DNA of 64,000 nucleotides from Aphrophora alni (lineage: Eukaryota > Arthropoda > Insecta > Hemiptera > Aphrophoridae), in assembly GCA_963513935.1 (NCBI GenBank), contig OY740777.1, positions 15,735,092 through 15,799,091 of the forward strand, in the 5' to 3' direction. Shown here one piece after another: positions 28,561 through 41,800 of the stretch; the stretch's first letter is position 1; each line of letters starts with the position of its first letter. The notes below the pieces were generated by a model. The model searched no databases, was not told the origin of the DNA, and saw only the letters and a program-made list of their open reading frames with translations. A program made the position numbers and the translations under genes.

Positions 28561-29752
28561 CATGCTTCAAAAAGGACTTTACAACTAGTTGTGGTGTCAT
28601 TTTGTAGCAAAATACATGCAGTTTTTTACTTTATAATTAGGTTAAAAGTGACTTCTATTGAAATTTTGCAGACATTGCAACAACAGCAGCATATCAAATG
28701 TAACTTCTTCAAATGTGGCGTATATTCTTGCTGTGAGCTCAGTGACAAAAGCCGGTGAAGGTTGTTTATAAACTTTACCCTTGATAAACCCACAGAAGTA
28801 AAATTTGAGAGGTGTCAGATTCTGTGAACTAGGTGGACATGCAATCGACCCACTTCAACTTATCAACATACCCGAAAAGAGGTTGTTGAGGAAATCCCTG
28901 ACCTCGATGAGAAAGTGAGCGCTATCTTTGTTTTTGATTATACTCCTTAATCTGTGGGATTTAAAATATTCCAACATATCTAAGCACACAATTCCGTTCA
29001 TGGTTTTTTTCTTGAAAAAAAAAAAAGAAAAGGCCGTAAAATTTGATCTTGTTTAAGGCACGAAAAACTTTTAAGCTGTTACGAATATGTTCTAACGATT
29101 ATCGTGGATTTTTCCTCCCCAAATCCGACAGTTGTATTTATTCACTTTACTACTTACATTGAAAGTCGGCTCATCTCTGAAGATTATGTCTTCATTAAAA
29201 TCCTAGTCTTCGTCATATCGATGTAACATTACCGTACAAAACCCCTTACTAGCTACTTTTAGTCCATGACTCATTGTTATTCTATACGGTTTGTAATCCA
29301 AACGTTTTCTCAACAGAAACCAAACACGGAATGCCCAGCTCGCTAGAAACACGCCGTGTTGTTTTTGTTGAACTGTCAACAAAGCTTGCTTCGCGTACAA
29401 CGTCAGACACAAGGGGACGCCCTGAGGGTTTATGAGTTACTGAACTAACGGTTTCAAGCAATCCATTATACCATTCATAAATGGTAAACCTTTTTGGAGG
29501 ATCTTCGCCATACGTGGTACGAAAATTCAGTCGCAATTCGTCAAATCAAAACACAGCGAGCGTGCTCAGGATCAGTGAAGGCAGGCGTTTTGTTACAACT
29601 GTCGCTAGCAACGTCAGTTGTACTATTCGGTACTACTCGTCACTTTATTCGAAACTTGATCTATTTTGCTACAAAATTACACAAAAACCAACTCTGTAAG
29701 TAGTCTGAATAAATTTGCAATGTTGTAAAGTTCTTTTCGAAGCACCCTGTGT
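28561..29752 (-). mobile_element. Mariner-like transposon, degenerate
   Basis: About 1.19 kb, bounded by inverted ends. The left end has TGCTTCAAAAAGGACTTTAC and the right end, complemented, has TGCTTCGAAAAGAACTTTAC preceded by TACACAGGG. A second inverted match further in (ATTTTGTAGCAAAATA) lies at both ends. The size and the CAGGGTGcTTC-type end fit the IS630-Tc1-mariner superfamily. The left outermost bases are decayed and no clean TA duplication remains. The right end is about 28 bp from the donor of copy B exon E6. Confidence 0.8.
28642..29600 (-). pseudogene. Broken mariner-like transposase
   Basis: The minus strand reads, in several frames, a full-length but inactivated transposase. 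The N-terminal helix-turn-helix region gives ELRLNFRTTYGEDPPKRFTI and YEWYNG, then HKPSGRPLVSD and TTRRVSSELGIP. After a frameshift come VWFLLRKRLDYKPYRI and the first catalytic block FRDEPTFNVSSKVNKYNCRI with WGGKNP. Further on are MNGIVCLDMLEYF, DSAHFLIEVRDFLNNLFSGM and the third block, now SQNLTPLKFYFCGF. The first acidic residue (RDE) is kept, but the SPDLxPxD block has lost its aspartates. It has no complete frame, so the element can no longer mobilise itself. Confidence 0.8.
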
Positions 29753-29781
29753 AATTAAATAGAAACTTTAATTTTACTTAC
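29753..29781 (-). other. Donor-like site after exon E6 of copy B
   Basis: Seven bases after the E6 stop codon the minus strand has a consensus GTAAGT (29781-29776). E6 therefore looks like an internal exon carrying a stop, as in Drosophila Mlc1, where a stop-containing exon is alternatively included before the last exon. Confidence 0.6.
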
Positions 29782-29826
29782 GAAATATTTAAGCCAAGAC
29801 GTTGGCCATGAACTTCTTGATGAAAG
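29782..29826 (-). CDS. Mlc1: Myosin essential light chain copy B, exon E6 (stop)
   Basis: Acceptor TTTGTTTCAG (ending at 29827). The split codon with E5 gives P, then [11 protein letters not shown] and the stop TAA at 29789-29791. It supplies the short C-terminus of the 156-residue protein. The last seven bases, ATATTTC, precede the donor-like site. If the transcript is not spliced onward, the first AATAAA downstream lies at 29644-29649, inside the mariner-like element. Confidence 0.88.
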
Positions 29827-32800
29827 CTGAAACAAATAAATGGTAAATTATTATTATTAGTGTATTTAAAATGTAGTTTATATTCACAAAATACAATTCT
29901 CTAATTTGAAGATTGATACCACTGTAACCTAAACTAGGAGGTTTTGAACAAACTAAACACGTGCTTAAAACCTACCTTGAAATTGTTTAAAATAAATGAA
30001 TTTTTATACAAATTTATCATCTAAATGAAAATAAATAGCACAGCATTCCGTTATAGGTTAAAACCTGCTAGACAATTATTCATCGTTTCTTTCTTGTTTT
30101 GTAAAGGTGAAAACCTTTCAATCATCATCGTTTAAATAAAAAGATGGAAAGACATAAAATAAAAAAAACTTCAAGCCCTCGAATATTCTATAAGAGTCTG
30201 AAGAGAACAAGAGTTGGTCAAGAGAGACCAGGTATGAAAGATGGAACTGAGGGATTTAAACTGACTACATGAAAAGGTGTAGATTCAGCTAGGTACTTCG
30301 GGATTGCTACTTCATACTCACTATACAGAGTCCCTGAGGACTATTTCATTGGATGACGTAGGATTACAATTGAGTCGTAATTCTAGCTTCCACAACCAAA
30401 ATTAACTAGCAACAGTAGTTCCAGACCATATTTAACCACACCTTGAATTTTTTAGCTTCCTAGAAGTTCGTAACCAATATATCATAAACATGAAACGAAA
30501 GGAGTTACTAGGCCAACTGTCAATTCTCTTGATCTACTTCTGTAAGAATTATAATTGGCTTTGATTCCTTGTTATTAGTGCAAACTTTCCTGGTAAGCCC
30601 TGACGGACGTCGGACCATATTCCTCCACAGGAGCTGTGAAGGTGCTCGCCAAGAGAGTAGTGTTTCTGGGAAAATAAATTGATCTAGAGTCTAGATGATG
30701 TAGATTTTATTGACGAGAGGAGAAATATCTAGATAATTCCACCGTATGAAGAGGAAGCATAAGTGAGACACAAGTCGATAAAATGCTGAGAAGCATGGTG
30801 CTGGATGTGAGAAGCTTTTTATCAAAATGTTCTAAATTCATTTTTCCGGAATGGATTTTTAATCTCTACGTATTCTACGGTGATTCTTCTTTTTTCCAAT
30901 GGGTACTAAATCCAAATATAAACTTGTCTTTGCTTGCCCCTTCAATGTAGGTCAGATCACATGGTACACAGATAGATCACTTTATCAAGGATATGTTCTT
31001 ATCTTTCTTGTATGTTCTTATCATTTTTATAAGGTGATGATACCCGAGAGGTTTTTCATCTTTGAGCAATACTAAACATTCTAAATCAATGCTCTGGGAA
31101 CAGTGAGTAATGTTAATCTACAAGGGAAGTTTTCAGTCAGTTTAGTTAAGTATATTCCGTTCTCGGTGAAACGAAAATTATAGAAGAGCCTTAGAAGTTA
31201 GGAGAATCCAATTTCCTAAGAGTCAAGTGGCTATTCAAACATTTGGGTCTAATTATGATTGGTTTAGGCAACTTAAAAGTTTTCATCGTTTAGGGTATTT
31301 TTGTTGTAATATCTTATAATCTAATGAAGAGATTTTAATGAAATTAATACTAAAATGTTAATTATAAACTCTAGAATACGTCGGTATGAATCTTGTGTCA
31401 ATTCAATTATTAACGATTTAGCCTATATTGAAAAAAACTTTCGAAATCGTTTATTATTAACAAATTGCTATCTTACGATACATGCCATTACAGTATACAA
31501 ACTGTAACACGGTTTGAACGCACGCATATCTTATCTTGTATCGCTTACGACCTTAAAATATGTATCGTAGTGCTCTAAAGTGTAGTGTGCATCCAGTCTA
31601 AAGTGTTTATGTGTTGAATTTGTCACATGATGATGACGTCTATGTCGGCGAAACAATTGTAATTTTAAATAGGTTTAGGAATCAAGATAAAGTTATTTAT
31701 ATATTTCAATTAATCCATTGTTTTTTGAAACTTAAGTTCAATCTTGTCTTCTAATAGATTCTAAAATGAAACAAGAATTCTCAATAATGATAAGATTAAA
31801 TTGACAAAAGAAACACAACCTAATTTTGATATCTTTAAAATCTATTTTGACTGCAAGAAAGATTTAATTATGTACAGCACGAATAAGTCGCAGGAAGTAC
31901 TAAATTAAATTACTCCTTGACATTTCGTCTTTCTTTCTCTAATTAAGGAAAAACAAAGAATTACTTACGTTCATAAGGGATGAAACCGTCTTCATCTTCT
32001 TCGTCCATACAATCCTTGATAATATCATCACATTCCTTATCTGACAACCTCTCACCTACAGAAAAAAACAGAATAAGTTTAATTAATTGTAATAATCTGT
32101 GTAAAAACTTTGCACAAACGTTCTGACTTGTAGTTTTGTAGTTGTCAGTCAAAAAGTGAAAATGAACCAATAGCACTGTTTTCGAAACAAATATTTTTTT
32201 TTTAAATTTAAATAGGGTCTAAACTGTCTTTGCTTGTTCTATAAATCCATTCTCAGTGTAATTCCTATTTCATTGAAATCAACATTTTAATTACTATTGT
32301 TCATTACTTAGCTAATTATTCCTGAACCGTAATTACTTACGATTTTTTTACACGTATTTGAGTTATTAATGTTCACATTTCAATAATTTTTTTTTATTTA
32401 AGGACGCTAAATGAAATTAGTATACAACGAAAATAAAAGACATTTATAGAGCAATAAATATATATTACAATAGTAACACTACAATGTCAACAGTGACAAA
32501 ATATAATATAACTATACACACATACACACATACAAATACTCACATACACAATAAACATTCACACCTAAATCACAAACATCCCATATACTCATACATTCAC
32601 ACAAATATAATATAAAATTACAAAACATAATTCATTTCAATCTCCACGAATAATAATTAAACAAAATACTTTATTTGTAAACGTCATTTTTTTATACATT
32701 TAAATTAAAAACAAATGTTAGTTTAGATGTGTTTGTGTTTGTAACATGAATGACTTTAGAACAGTTTAGGCTATAGAGAGAGAAAATTTAATACATTTCC

Positions 32801-35800
32801 ACCGTACTTAGGATTTCGATTGTGTTTTTGAAGATTGTGTGGTTTGTTTAGCAGGTGGTTTATGTTCTTTTAAGCTTTTTTTAAAGATTATTGAACAGTG
32901 GGTTCGATACAGATTTATGTAAATAACAATATTCGGAATAGCGATTACAAATTATACTATTGTTGTCTTAAAATTTTATTTATTTCAATTCAATTTATTA
33001 TTTTTTTTTAAATTTAATAAAGTAATAATAATAACGATACAAATAATCGAATAGTGAAGAAGTGTAATATTTTCCCCTGATATACTCATAGCAATCGTAT
33101 CTAAATGCAAACTGTATTTATAATTTGGTACTTCGCTTGCAGATTATAATAGCATATTTATTTCTTACTTTTATTTTTCACGATACTGAAAACGTTATGT
33201 GATCAAAAGATCTTTGTCGATTGCGTATATACTCATTTAGAAGTTCCTGTAATCCAAAAAAGTGTCATTTGGAATTACGTGTAGCAACTTTCTGTTTGTC
33301 TTATCTGCATTTCCCTAAGGTTTAAACGTATAAACCGATTTTTATCAAACTTCGTATACGGGTATTTTGGTCATTTCCAAGGACTTTTTTTTATAATTCA
33401 AAATTTAGGGGTAGCTTCTATATATATAAAAAAATGAAAATTACTATTTCTCAAAATCAGCCCAAACGATTTTGATCAAATTTTGCTTAATTTTAAAAAC
33501 TTAAGAGTTTGTTTTCTCTTAATTGTAAAGACCCAAACAAAACGTACTGGTTGCCGTCTCCCCAAAAATACCTGTTCGTGAATTATCAGAGGAAACAAAA
33601 CAATGGTATAAAATACGTAATTTCTCAAAATCGCCTCAACAAATTTTAATGAAACGTGAAGATTAGTAATCCAAACTCTTGTTTGAAATAAACGGGTGGA
33701 AAATAATTGTTTACAAAGCATAAATGAACCTAAACCGTCATGATTTATAGTTCGATTTTTTTTAATTACGCTGTTTATGACGCAAACAAAACATAAAGAG
33801 TTTTATTTAAATACGTAATTTTTTTAAAGATGGAGTATGGTACATTTTCACTCTTTGAGAGGCAAATACAGAACTGAAATTTGATGGCTTTTATTTGGTT
33901 ATGGGGATGTGTAAATGAGAAAGTTCGTGCATTGTTTCGTCAATCAAAGATATAAAAATATTTTAATAATTTTTATAACTTAATTCTATAAAATTGTCGC
34001 AATATTTAAAACTAATCTTCTCAATTGAGAGTTTACAATCTCTTGTTATGTAAAGAAACCCATTTTAAATATTAAAACTACAACCTTCAATACAGACTGT
34101 TGAACGATGAACGAGGGAAACACTTGTTCCAGCAATACATTTCCAACCACAACCTGACAATACATGCATTTTCATTATGAAGGCAAAAATGGGGACATTT
34201 TATTTATAAAGCTTTCTTTTATAAGTTTTCTGGATTTATAAATCTCGAGTTTAAAACAAAAAGTCCAGTACGTCCTGAATACTTTAAAACAAATGTTTGG
34301 ATTTATACCTGCGCCTCATTACTTAGTTCTTCTCTGTAGCTCTTCATTGTGAAATTATCTGTAGAGTTGTATTGTGTATTATAAATGTTGCCTGTGTAAT
34401 GTTTAATATAAAATAAGTAAGGATTGAAACTGGTTTCTTTTGAATTATTAAAATAAAATATGGTGTTTTAAATATTGTTTAGATCAAACAATCATTTTCT
34501 TAATTCTCTTTAAAAGTGACTTCATTTGGTTTTCTGTACGAGTATTTGGTTTTTCTTGTTGTTTACAGGCAAAAAACCTCACCTTATAAGCAAAAAACCT
34601 CACCTTATAAGCAAAAACCTCACCTTATAAGCAAAAAACCTCACCTTATAAGCTAAAAACCTCGCCTTATAAGCAAAAAACCTCACCTTATAAGCAAAAA
34701 ACCTCACCTTATAAGCAAAAAACCTCACCTTATAAGCAAAAAACCTCACCTTATAAGCTAAAAACCTCGCCTTATAAGCTAAAAACCTCGCCTGTCCACG
34801 AAAATATCCAAAAAATATCAATTTTAAAATTTTATATTTTCTGATAGCTGATTTTTTACCTTTTAAATGATGTATATGATATAATTTGAAGTTGGACAAT
34901 CAGAAAGTGCATCAAAACCAAGGTATTTAGGTCCAATATGGATATACAGAGTATCAATTTTTTAAACTTAATCCATATCAAAAAAAGTTAGGAGGGAAGT
35001 GACTTAAAACTCACTCTGTATATGTAAACTAAATTGACAATCTAATTTGTAGAATAGTCTGTTTCTGTCTGTTAATAAAACTGGTGTATAGTTGGTTATT
35101 ACACCGTGAGGTGGGGGGGATAAGTATCGCTTACACGTGAACACTGAAAATTTCGACGTTTGTGGAATACATGTTTTGATTTCGAAGAGTAATAACTTTT
35201 AAATTATTATAGATTTAAACAAAATATTATGATATATAATATTATATAGCAATAATATTCTATAAAAATACATTTGTAATTTATAAGCTAATATAGATTC
35301 TGAATTGAAGAACATTTTCCTAATTTAAAAAAAAAAACAAGACGTGTCAACGCCGACGTGAGTATTTCAAGTGCCTCACAATCTAAACAGATGAATATTC
35401 ACTTTGAATTTGAAAATTGTTAAATATTACATGACGTAATGAGAAGATATTATAATAATAACGTTGCAGTTTTTATTTGTGAAGAGATGGGAATGGAATG
35501 ACGAAAAAAGAAGGGGAAGAAGCTTCCTCATAGATACACACTTTTACAACGCATATACACAATTAACACTACAGCTATAAATTTTAGTTGTGTTGCTTTT
35601 CGACCCCGGCGGTGTCACTGAGATTTCTCCCACGCTTACTAATTATTTCCCGCTCCAATGCGCGTATAGAAGTTTATTTTGGTACATTGCAGTAACACAT
35701 TACGTGTAAAACAGAGAAGGTTATTGCTTTGTTTATTTTGGTACACGGTAGCAACACATCTCACACAATTACAATTATGTTTAACTGAGAAAGATATTGC

Positions 35801-38800
35801 TTAGTTTATTTAGGCACATGAATTATCACTAGACAACAATTTCTTATTGTTTTACTGCACCACAAAAATTACCGTACCGTGCGTAAAAAATTATTCACTT
35901 CAAAAACGTCAACATTGTCAGAATTTTCTGAGTGAAAAATAAAGTGAGAAAATAATATTTTGAACGTAAAAGTCATGTTTTCCTAAAAAACTATAAAAAT
36001 ATATATTTTGGAAACGAAGCTAGGTAGACTGGGACTTACTGTAGTCAACTTGTTTCAAATGAAGATTGTTTTGGCACATAGTTCATCTAAAAAGAGTTGT
36101 ACAATCTAAGACATTCTAAATATCCACATTCACTCTAAACTTCCGCGACTAGTGTAAAATCAAAGACAACAGATAAAACTAACCCAAAGCACGGAGAATG
36201 TGTGTCAATTCAGCTGACAACATCTTTCCGTCTTCAGTTTTATCGTACAACCTGAGACATTCCAAGAAATCTTCGTAGACTCCACAGTCCTTGTCCTTCC
36301 TGGCCTGGGCAACGATGGGCAAGAACTCTTCAATCTTCAATGTCTTCTCTCCTGTAAACAGTCATTTATGAGCGATGACTAGAAAAGTTAGTTAAATTAA
36401 TTTTTATTTATTATTATCATTGTCGTTTTACACTATTTAAATAATTTTTTTGTTAAAACTAAAATTGTTAGGTTTGCAAACTGATACAACAAATTTGAAT
36501 ACGTTATTTCAAATAGTCAGAACAAAGGATGTACAAGTTTTTTTTTCCTATTTTAAAATAGTGGACGCTCAGACAATTTACTATATCTATCCAAGGAAAA
36601 CAAAGATGCACCGACATCTAGAAACAAAGATTCGAATTGTTATAAATAGTTTGTTGTTAACTATAAAAAAACAAAAAAAAATACAAAAAAGAAATTTCAA
36701 CTGTTTACTAAAGTTTTCCACGTAGATTTTTTATCCAAACAAAACTTTAAGAAAATGTGTTTGCTTAATGTTTAATGTTTTCAATTATATTGTTTTCAGT
36801 TCCAAAACAAAACTTATAATTAGTTTTCCAAAAATACAAACAAAATTCTTTGACCCGCTTTTAAAATAAAATGTATATACCTACAAGAAAATTTCAATTA
36901 ATAATAAGGGAATAATTACTAACGCTTTTTAATCGTAACTCTTTTTTCTTTCATTTTTTTTTTTTTTTTTTTTTTTTACAGTAGCCAACATCCTAACGGT
37001 ACAAAAACTACCTCAGCCAACAGTTGTTGTGTCATTATGATTTCTTTTAGATTGATAACAGTTTTGCGTTTTAAATCAACTTAGCAAACACCTGCTAACA
37101 GTATTGCCCCCATCAATGAAACCATTTCGTTGAGTTAAATTTAATTGCTTTGGACTACTAGGGCACCTGGTGTGTTGGCCGTACACTAACAGTAAATTAT
37201 GATTTCCTCTGAATGTTCGTGCCAAGACGCAAGTTGACACATCAGCACAGTACAAACAAGGTAAACTAGCATCGACTATTATTATAGTTGAGTTTATACT
37301 AAATAAACGAGATGAGAATTTCTTAATATTTAGAGAAACGTGAAATTATTAAAATAGACTCTCTTCTCAATGTCTTGAACTCATGCCCAACCTTCCTTAT
37401 TTGTTTTTCTCTTCTTTTTCTTTCTACATTGACACTTGAATGGAATTTCTACATTCATACATACGTATATAAATTCTACAGAGAAAGTGATATAATAAAA
37501 ATCATCTTGTTTTTGCGAATCCAATTTGAGGTACTTTGAGCGAAAAAAGTTACGTTTGGCATTATGTCTATCTGTCATGTGAGCAGTGTTTTACAAATCA
37601 ATAGTTGACAGATGTGTGGGTACTTTATTTAATTTTTAATATATTGAGAGGTTTTAAATTTTGTTGATAACTGAAAATTTTGTGTTTAAAATATTTCGAA
37701 CAATGTTGGTCGACACCAACCAAAAAAATGCGATTTGGAATTTTACACTAAATAAGCAAAAAATCATTCGAAAAGACAGAAATTTTTTAATACTGAATGT
37801 AACTAAAACCTGTATGTAAATTACATGGAATGAAAATTATGGTTTAAAAATAATTGACAAAAATGTTTGACCACCGACATTAAAAACTTGATTTCAATCA
37901 AATACGTTCTGATTGAGTTTATCGAGTAGGAAAAGCAAAGATCAAAATTATAATTATAATTATCGGATCTACATACGTATTTAGTTTGAGTACAATTTAT
38001 TCTGATTATTATTTGAGTCTGTCAATTCTAGCATTTTATTATTATTTATATTTATCAGCTTTTTTCAGAGTTCCTCCGTTTTTGAGAGGTTCTTTTCAAA
38101 AATAGATACTCTAGATCGTTGAACGTAGAACTTAAATAAAGTATATCTGGAAGATGGAGTAACTCCGAAACGCGTCGAAAATTATAAATAATAATACAAT
38201 CATAGGATTGGCAGAAGGTTGTACCTAAATTAATGCTTAGGCTCTTTTTAATTATGTAAATGGCTTTCAAAATATACAGACCAATTTTTATTTATTTTTT
38301 ACTGATTAATCAAGTAAGATTAGAATTAAGTCCTAAGAAGAAAGATTTTATCAACATTTAACTGATTTTGAGCAGATACAATGTTTGTGTTTTCTTATTG
38401 TAGGTACATCTAAATTGTGGGTTACGACTGTCATACTTTACATATACGAGTATAATTAAAATTTTAAAACGCTTTAGTACCAATTTTAAACAAAATCAAT
38501 TGAGACTTTCACTAAATTTATAACATCCAATTTTTTCTCACAATACAAATTTGTACATATAAATCCCCCCCCCTAAATTCAACTTTTCTAAGAGTTTAAA
38601 TAGAATTTTAAACTGTTAACTAAGTCACTTGATTTTCTTTTATGATAATTTGGGAATATTCCCCTCTCCCTTATTTGAGGTATTTCGGAGGCACTCAAAA
38701 TGTTCAAAGAGGAACATCTTGTTGGAAATTACCCCCTCTTCCTTATTGGGGAATTTCAGAGGCACTCAAAATGTTCAAAGAGGAACATCTTGCTATATGT

Positions 38801-41800
38801 CAAAAGGGCAAAATTAATGTCTCTCAAGAATTTGTTTTTTAGACAACCATAACCAAAATGTATTTGAGATTACAATAATTAGTATAAAATATCAAAAGTA
38901 TTTTGAAACATTTTAACAAAATCATAAAGATTCATTCAATCCATGATGATTGCATCTAGATGTGAACACAAAATGTAACTATTATATCTGCAAAAATCAC
39001 CAACAATTGCATAATGTTGTACGCCTTTTTAAACATCTTTCATAAAATTAAACTTTTTTATTTCCATTAGTTTTGCCTTCAAAAACCTCTAATTTTATAC
39101 CTCACACATAACGTGTTTTTTTTTAATATTTTGAATGTGCCCAAAAATACCACAATTTTAGGGTACAGGTAAAATTTAGTCCAACGTCGAATGCTTCTCA
39201 CAGATTAATCTAGAAAACTTTTTTTAAACTGTTTAGTGTTCTAATTTCACATATTTAACAATTTTATAGTTTAAAATCTCAAATAAATTTTGTGCCGACT
39301 TTAAGTTAGGGTCATCCAAAAAATATTTCATGAGCGCCATTAAATTTGTCTTCTTTAATTTTACATATCACAAGAAGCGAGTCCCTATTTGAAAATTTTT
39401 AGTACCACTCTCTAAAGTCCCCATTTTAGGAAGAGGAGCAAAATTACAAATCATCTTAAAAGAATCTTCAGATAACCTAGTTAACATTCTCAAAAGAGTT
39501 TGGCTCTATTTAAATTCAAAGAAGAGTTAACATAGAGGGAAAGGAACTTTAATAATATATTCTCTATAAAGAAAAACATAATACTTGAACGCTAATAATT
39601 TAGACTTTAAATTTGTCCAAGTTTTATTTAGTTAAAGTTATGTCAAAAGAAAAAGTCTTATTTTTTTTATTTTGCTTACTCTGTATACAAAATTAAATGC
39701 AATTAAGTAATCGTAAAAAAAATCTACTTTCGTTTTTTGTCTTGTTCTTACGGTTTATGACATCAGGACCCCGATAATTTATTTTCAACGTGCCGTTCGT
39801 CCTTCGTAGTTGTCGCCTGCACGTAAACACGCTAGCAAGCTCACAAACTTAAGTTAAGAACATGAAATTTAGTATCAAAAACTTACATATAACCCTATTG
39901 AAAATCAGAATTAAAAATTTCAAAATGGCGGATATTTATTATGTTCATATGTCGTATGTTAATTCAACTTACAACAAACAAAGTTATTGTTAAAAATATA
40001 ACCTGACCTCCCAAGAGAGTGTGACACACATATAATTTCAAAATTCGGTAGGACCGAGTCACCAACGTGAGCATAGATACTGGAGCCTTCATCATATATA
40101 CAGCTTCGAGGTCCACAAGGTCTGAGAGTCTGACCCAAGCCTAGCGGGTACAAACAGGACCTAGCTGACGATCTATAAAGTAGTGTTCTAGAATGATGCA
40201 ACAAAGTAGTATTCTGTGACTACTCATTGTAAATACTTGCCTTTCCTCTTAGTGCCTCCAAGTTTCTCTACGAGAGCTTGGGTTGGGTTCATGTTGAGTG
40301 CTCTCAAGCAGTCAGCCATGTTGATCGCATCTATGGTGCCGTTACCAGTGAAGTCGTAGATAGAGAAAATCACCTCTGACCCTGAACAAGTCAAGATAAA
40401 ATGTGAAAATATAGGTTATGAAGGTATTAGAAACTGATTACAGTCAAAAGATTATGTATTTTTTATTCAGGTTCTTTCAAGAAATAGTGTTTCGTGTACT
40501 GGGGATTTTTTTTTTTTTTTATATAAAGCGATGAAGAAATAGTTTTTTCATCTTTAGACAACAAGGAAAATACAACAATAGTTATTTGTGCAACTAGTGA
40601 GCAAAGTGGCACTTTTTTAAACGAGAGAAAAATGTTGACGCACGAGGCTTGCCGAGTGCGTCAATTTTATCGAGTTTAAAAAAGACACTTTGCTCACGAA
40701 TTGCACATTATACTTTGTCTACAGTTGTTATTTTGTGACAAATAAAAAATATACTTCAGCAGTAACACAATTTAATAAAATATTAATTTAATACAATAGT
40801 GTTCAATCTCACGTCAAAACTGAGGTTATTTATGAATATTACAAATAACTTAGGTGTATTGTTGAGGAAACGGGATTGCCAACTTCAAAACTCGGCAAAC
40901 GAAAAATACTCTCCGTGACATACACTGTCAATTATCTAATAATTACTTCCTTTTTTCAACTTTAAAACGATGTTTTGTTGTTTATTTGTTATTTTACATG
41001 TAAGATTTAATCTAATCTGCATAAGAGACATTTCCTGTATATTATAAATCAATTCAAATAAACCTAACCTAAATTTCGTTTTGTTCGGTTGCCATTCGGA
41101 GTGAGCAAAGTAGTGGGCAAAGTGAAACTGTTGAGAAATCAGCTGTTTTGCAAACTAATTTAAATGAACAAAATGCCACTTTGTCAACAACTGTAGACAA
41201 ATACAATTTACGGTTAGGTTAGGTTTGGAAACAAGCTCAAGGTCTATTCAAAATAGAAATATTTTTTAATTATACAAAGTTTATTTTTGAAATTAAATTA
41301 TTCTTCAGCAAATTATCTAAAATAAAAAATAACACCTTTCTTGTTTAAAGAGAAAAACTTCCCGGTTATCAACGCTTTATAAAAAAAAGTGAGAAGACCA
41401 CATAAAATAAGGACCCCTAACCCCCAAATTCTCTAACGTTATCAGGATCGGAAAAGATCACGAGTTGTTCAAGAGAATCAAATAATAAATAACAGAGTAA
41501 ATGATCCATGGACACAAACTTAGTACTATAAAATATTTAAATTTTAAAAAATAATATATAAATTTTGTTTTAATATATTGAGTAAAATACATGGTTAATT
41601 TTCTTTTTTTGCTGATTACTACCGAACCTATATTTCTGTCAATGAATACATTGTTTGGCTCCTTATTTCTTATTTTTATATGTTTGGTTTTGTAAGATAC
41701 TAGATTCTTAACTCCATTATAAATTTGTATTTACAAAACTAAAATTATCCCGTCACTCTTTTGACAGCTACAAAATGTTTCCACTCAACAACGAATGGCA

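Larger units (their letters stand above)
32056..36183 (-). other. Intron 4 of copy B
   Basis: 4.1 kb. It holds a CA-rich stretch (32515-32625), an R2 family copy (33240-33960), the 21-bp minisatellite (34567-34793) and AT-rich sequence with no coding signal. The stretch at 35480-35860 is less AT-rich, with a repeated TTTATTTTGGTACA.GGTAGCAACACAT block at about 35670 and 35735. Confidence 0.7.
36352..40240 (-). other. Intron 3 of copy B (GC-AG type)
   Basis: 3.9 kb, with GC at the donor (40240-40239) and AG at the acceptor. It holds a T27 run at 36951-36977, a 71-bp tandem duplication (38653-38798), a GAAACGCGTCG hairpin motif (38149-38180) and an R3 repeat (39740-40200). Confidence 0.75.

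Noticed and set aside
34600..34899. Protein with VRFFAYK repeats
   Set aside because: A 21-bp minisatellite read in one frame; no start context, splice context or neighbours support it.
40236..40241. GT at 40236 as the copy B E3 donor
   Set aside because: It would add five bases and put E4 out of frame; the GC donor restores the conserved KRKGEKTL.
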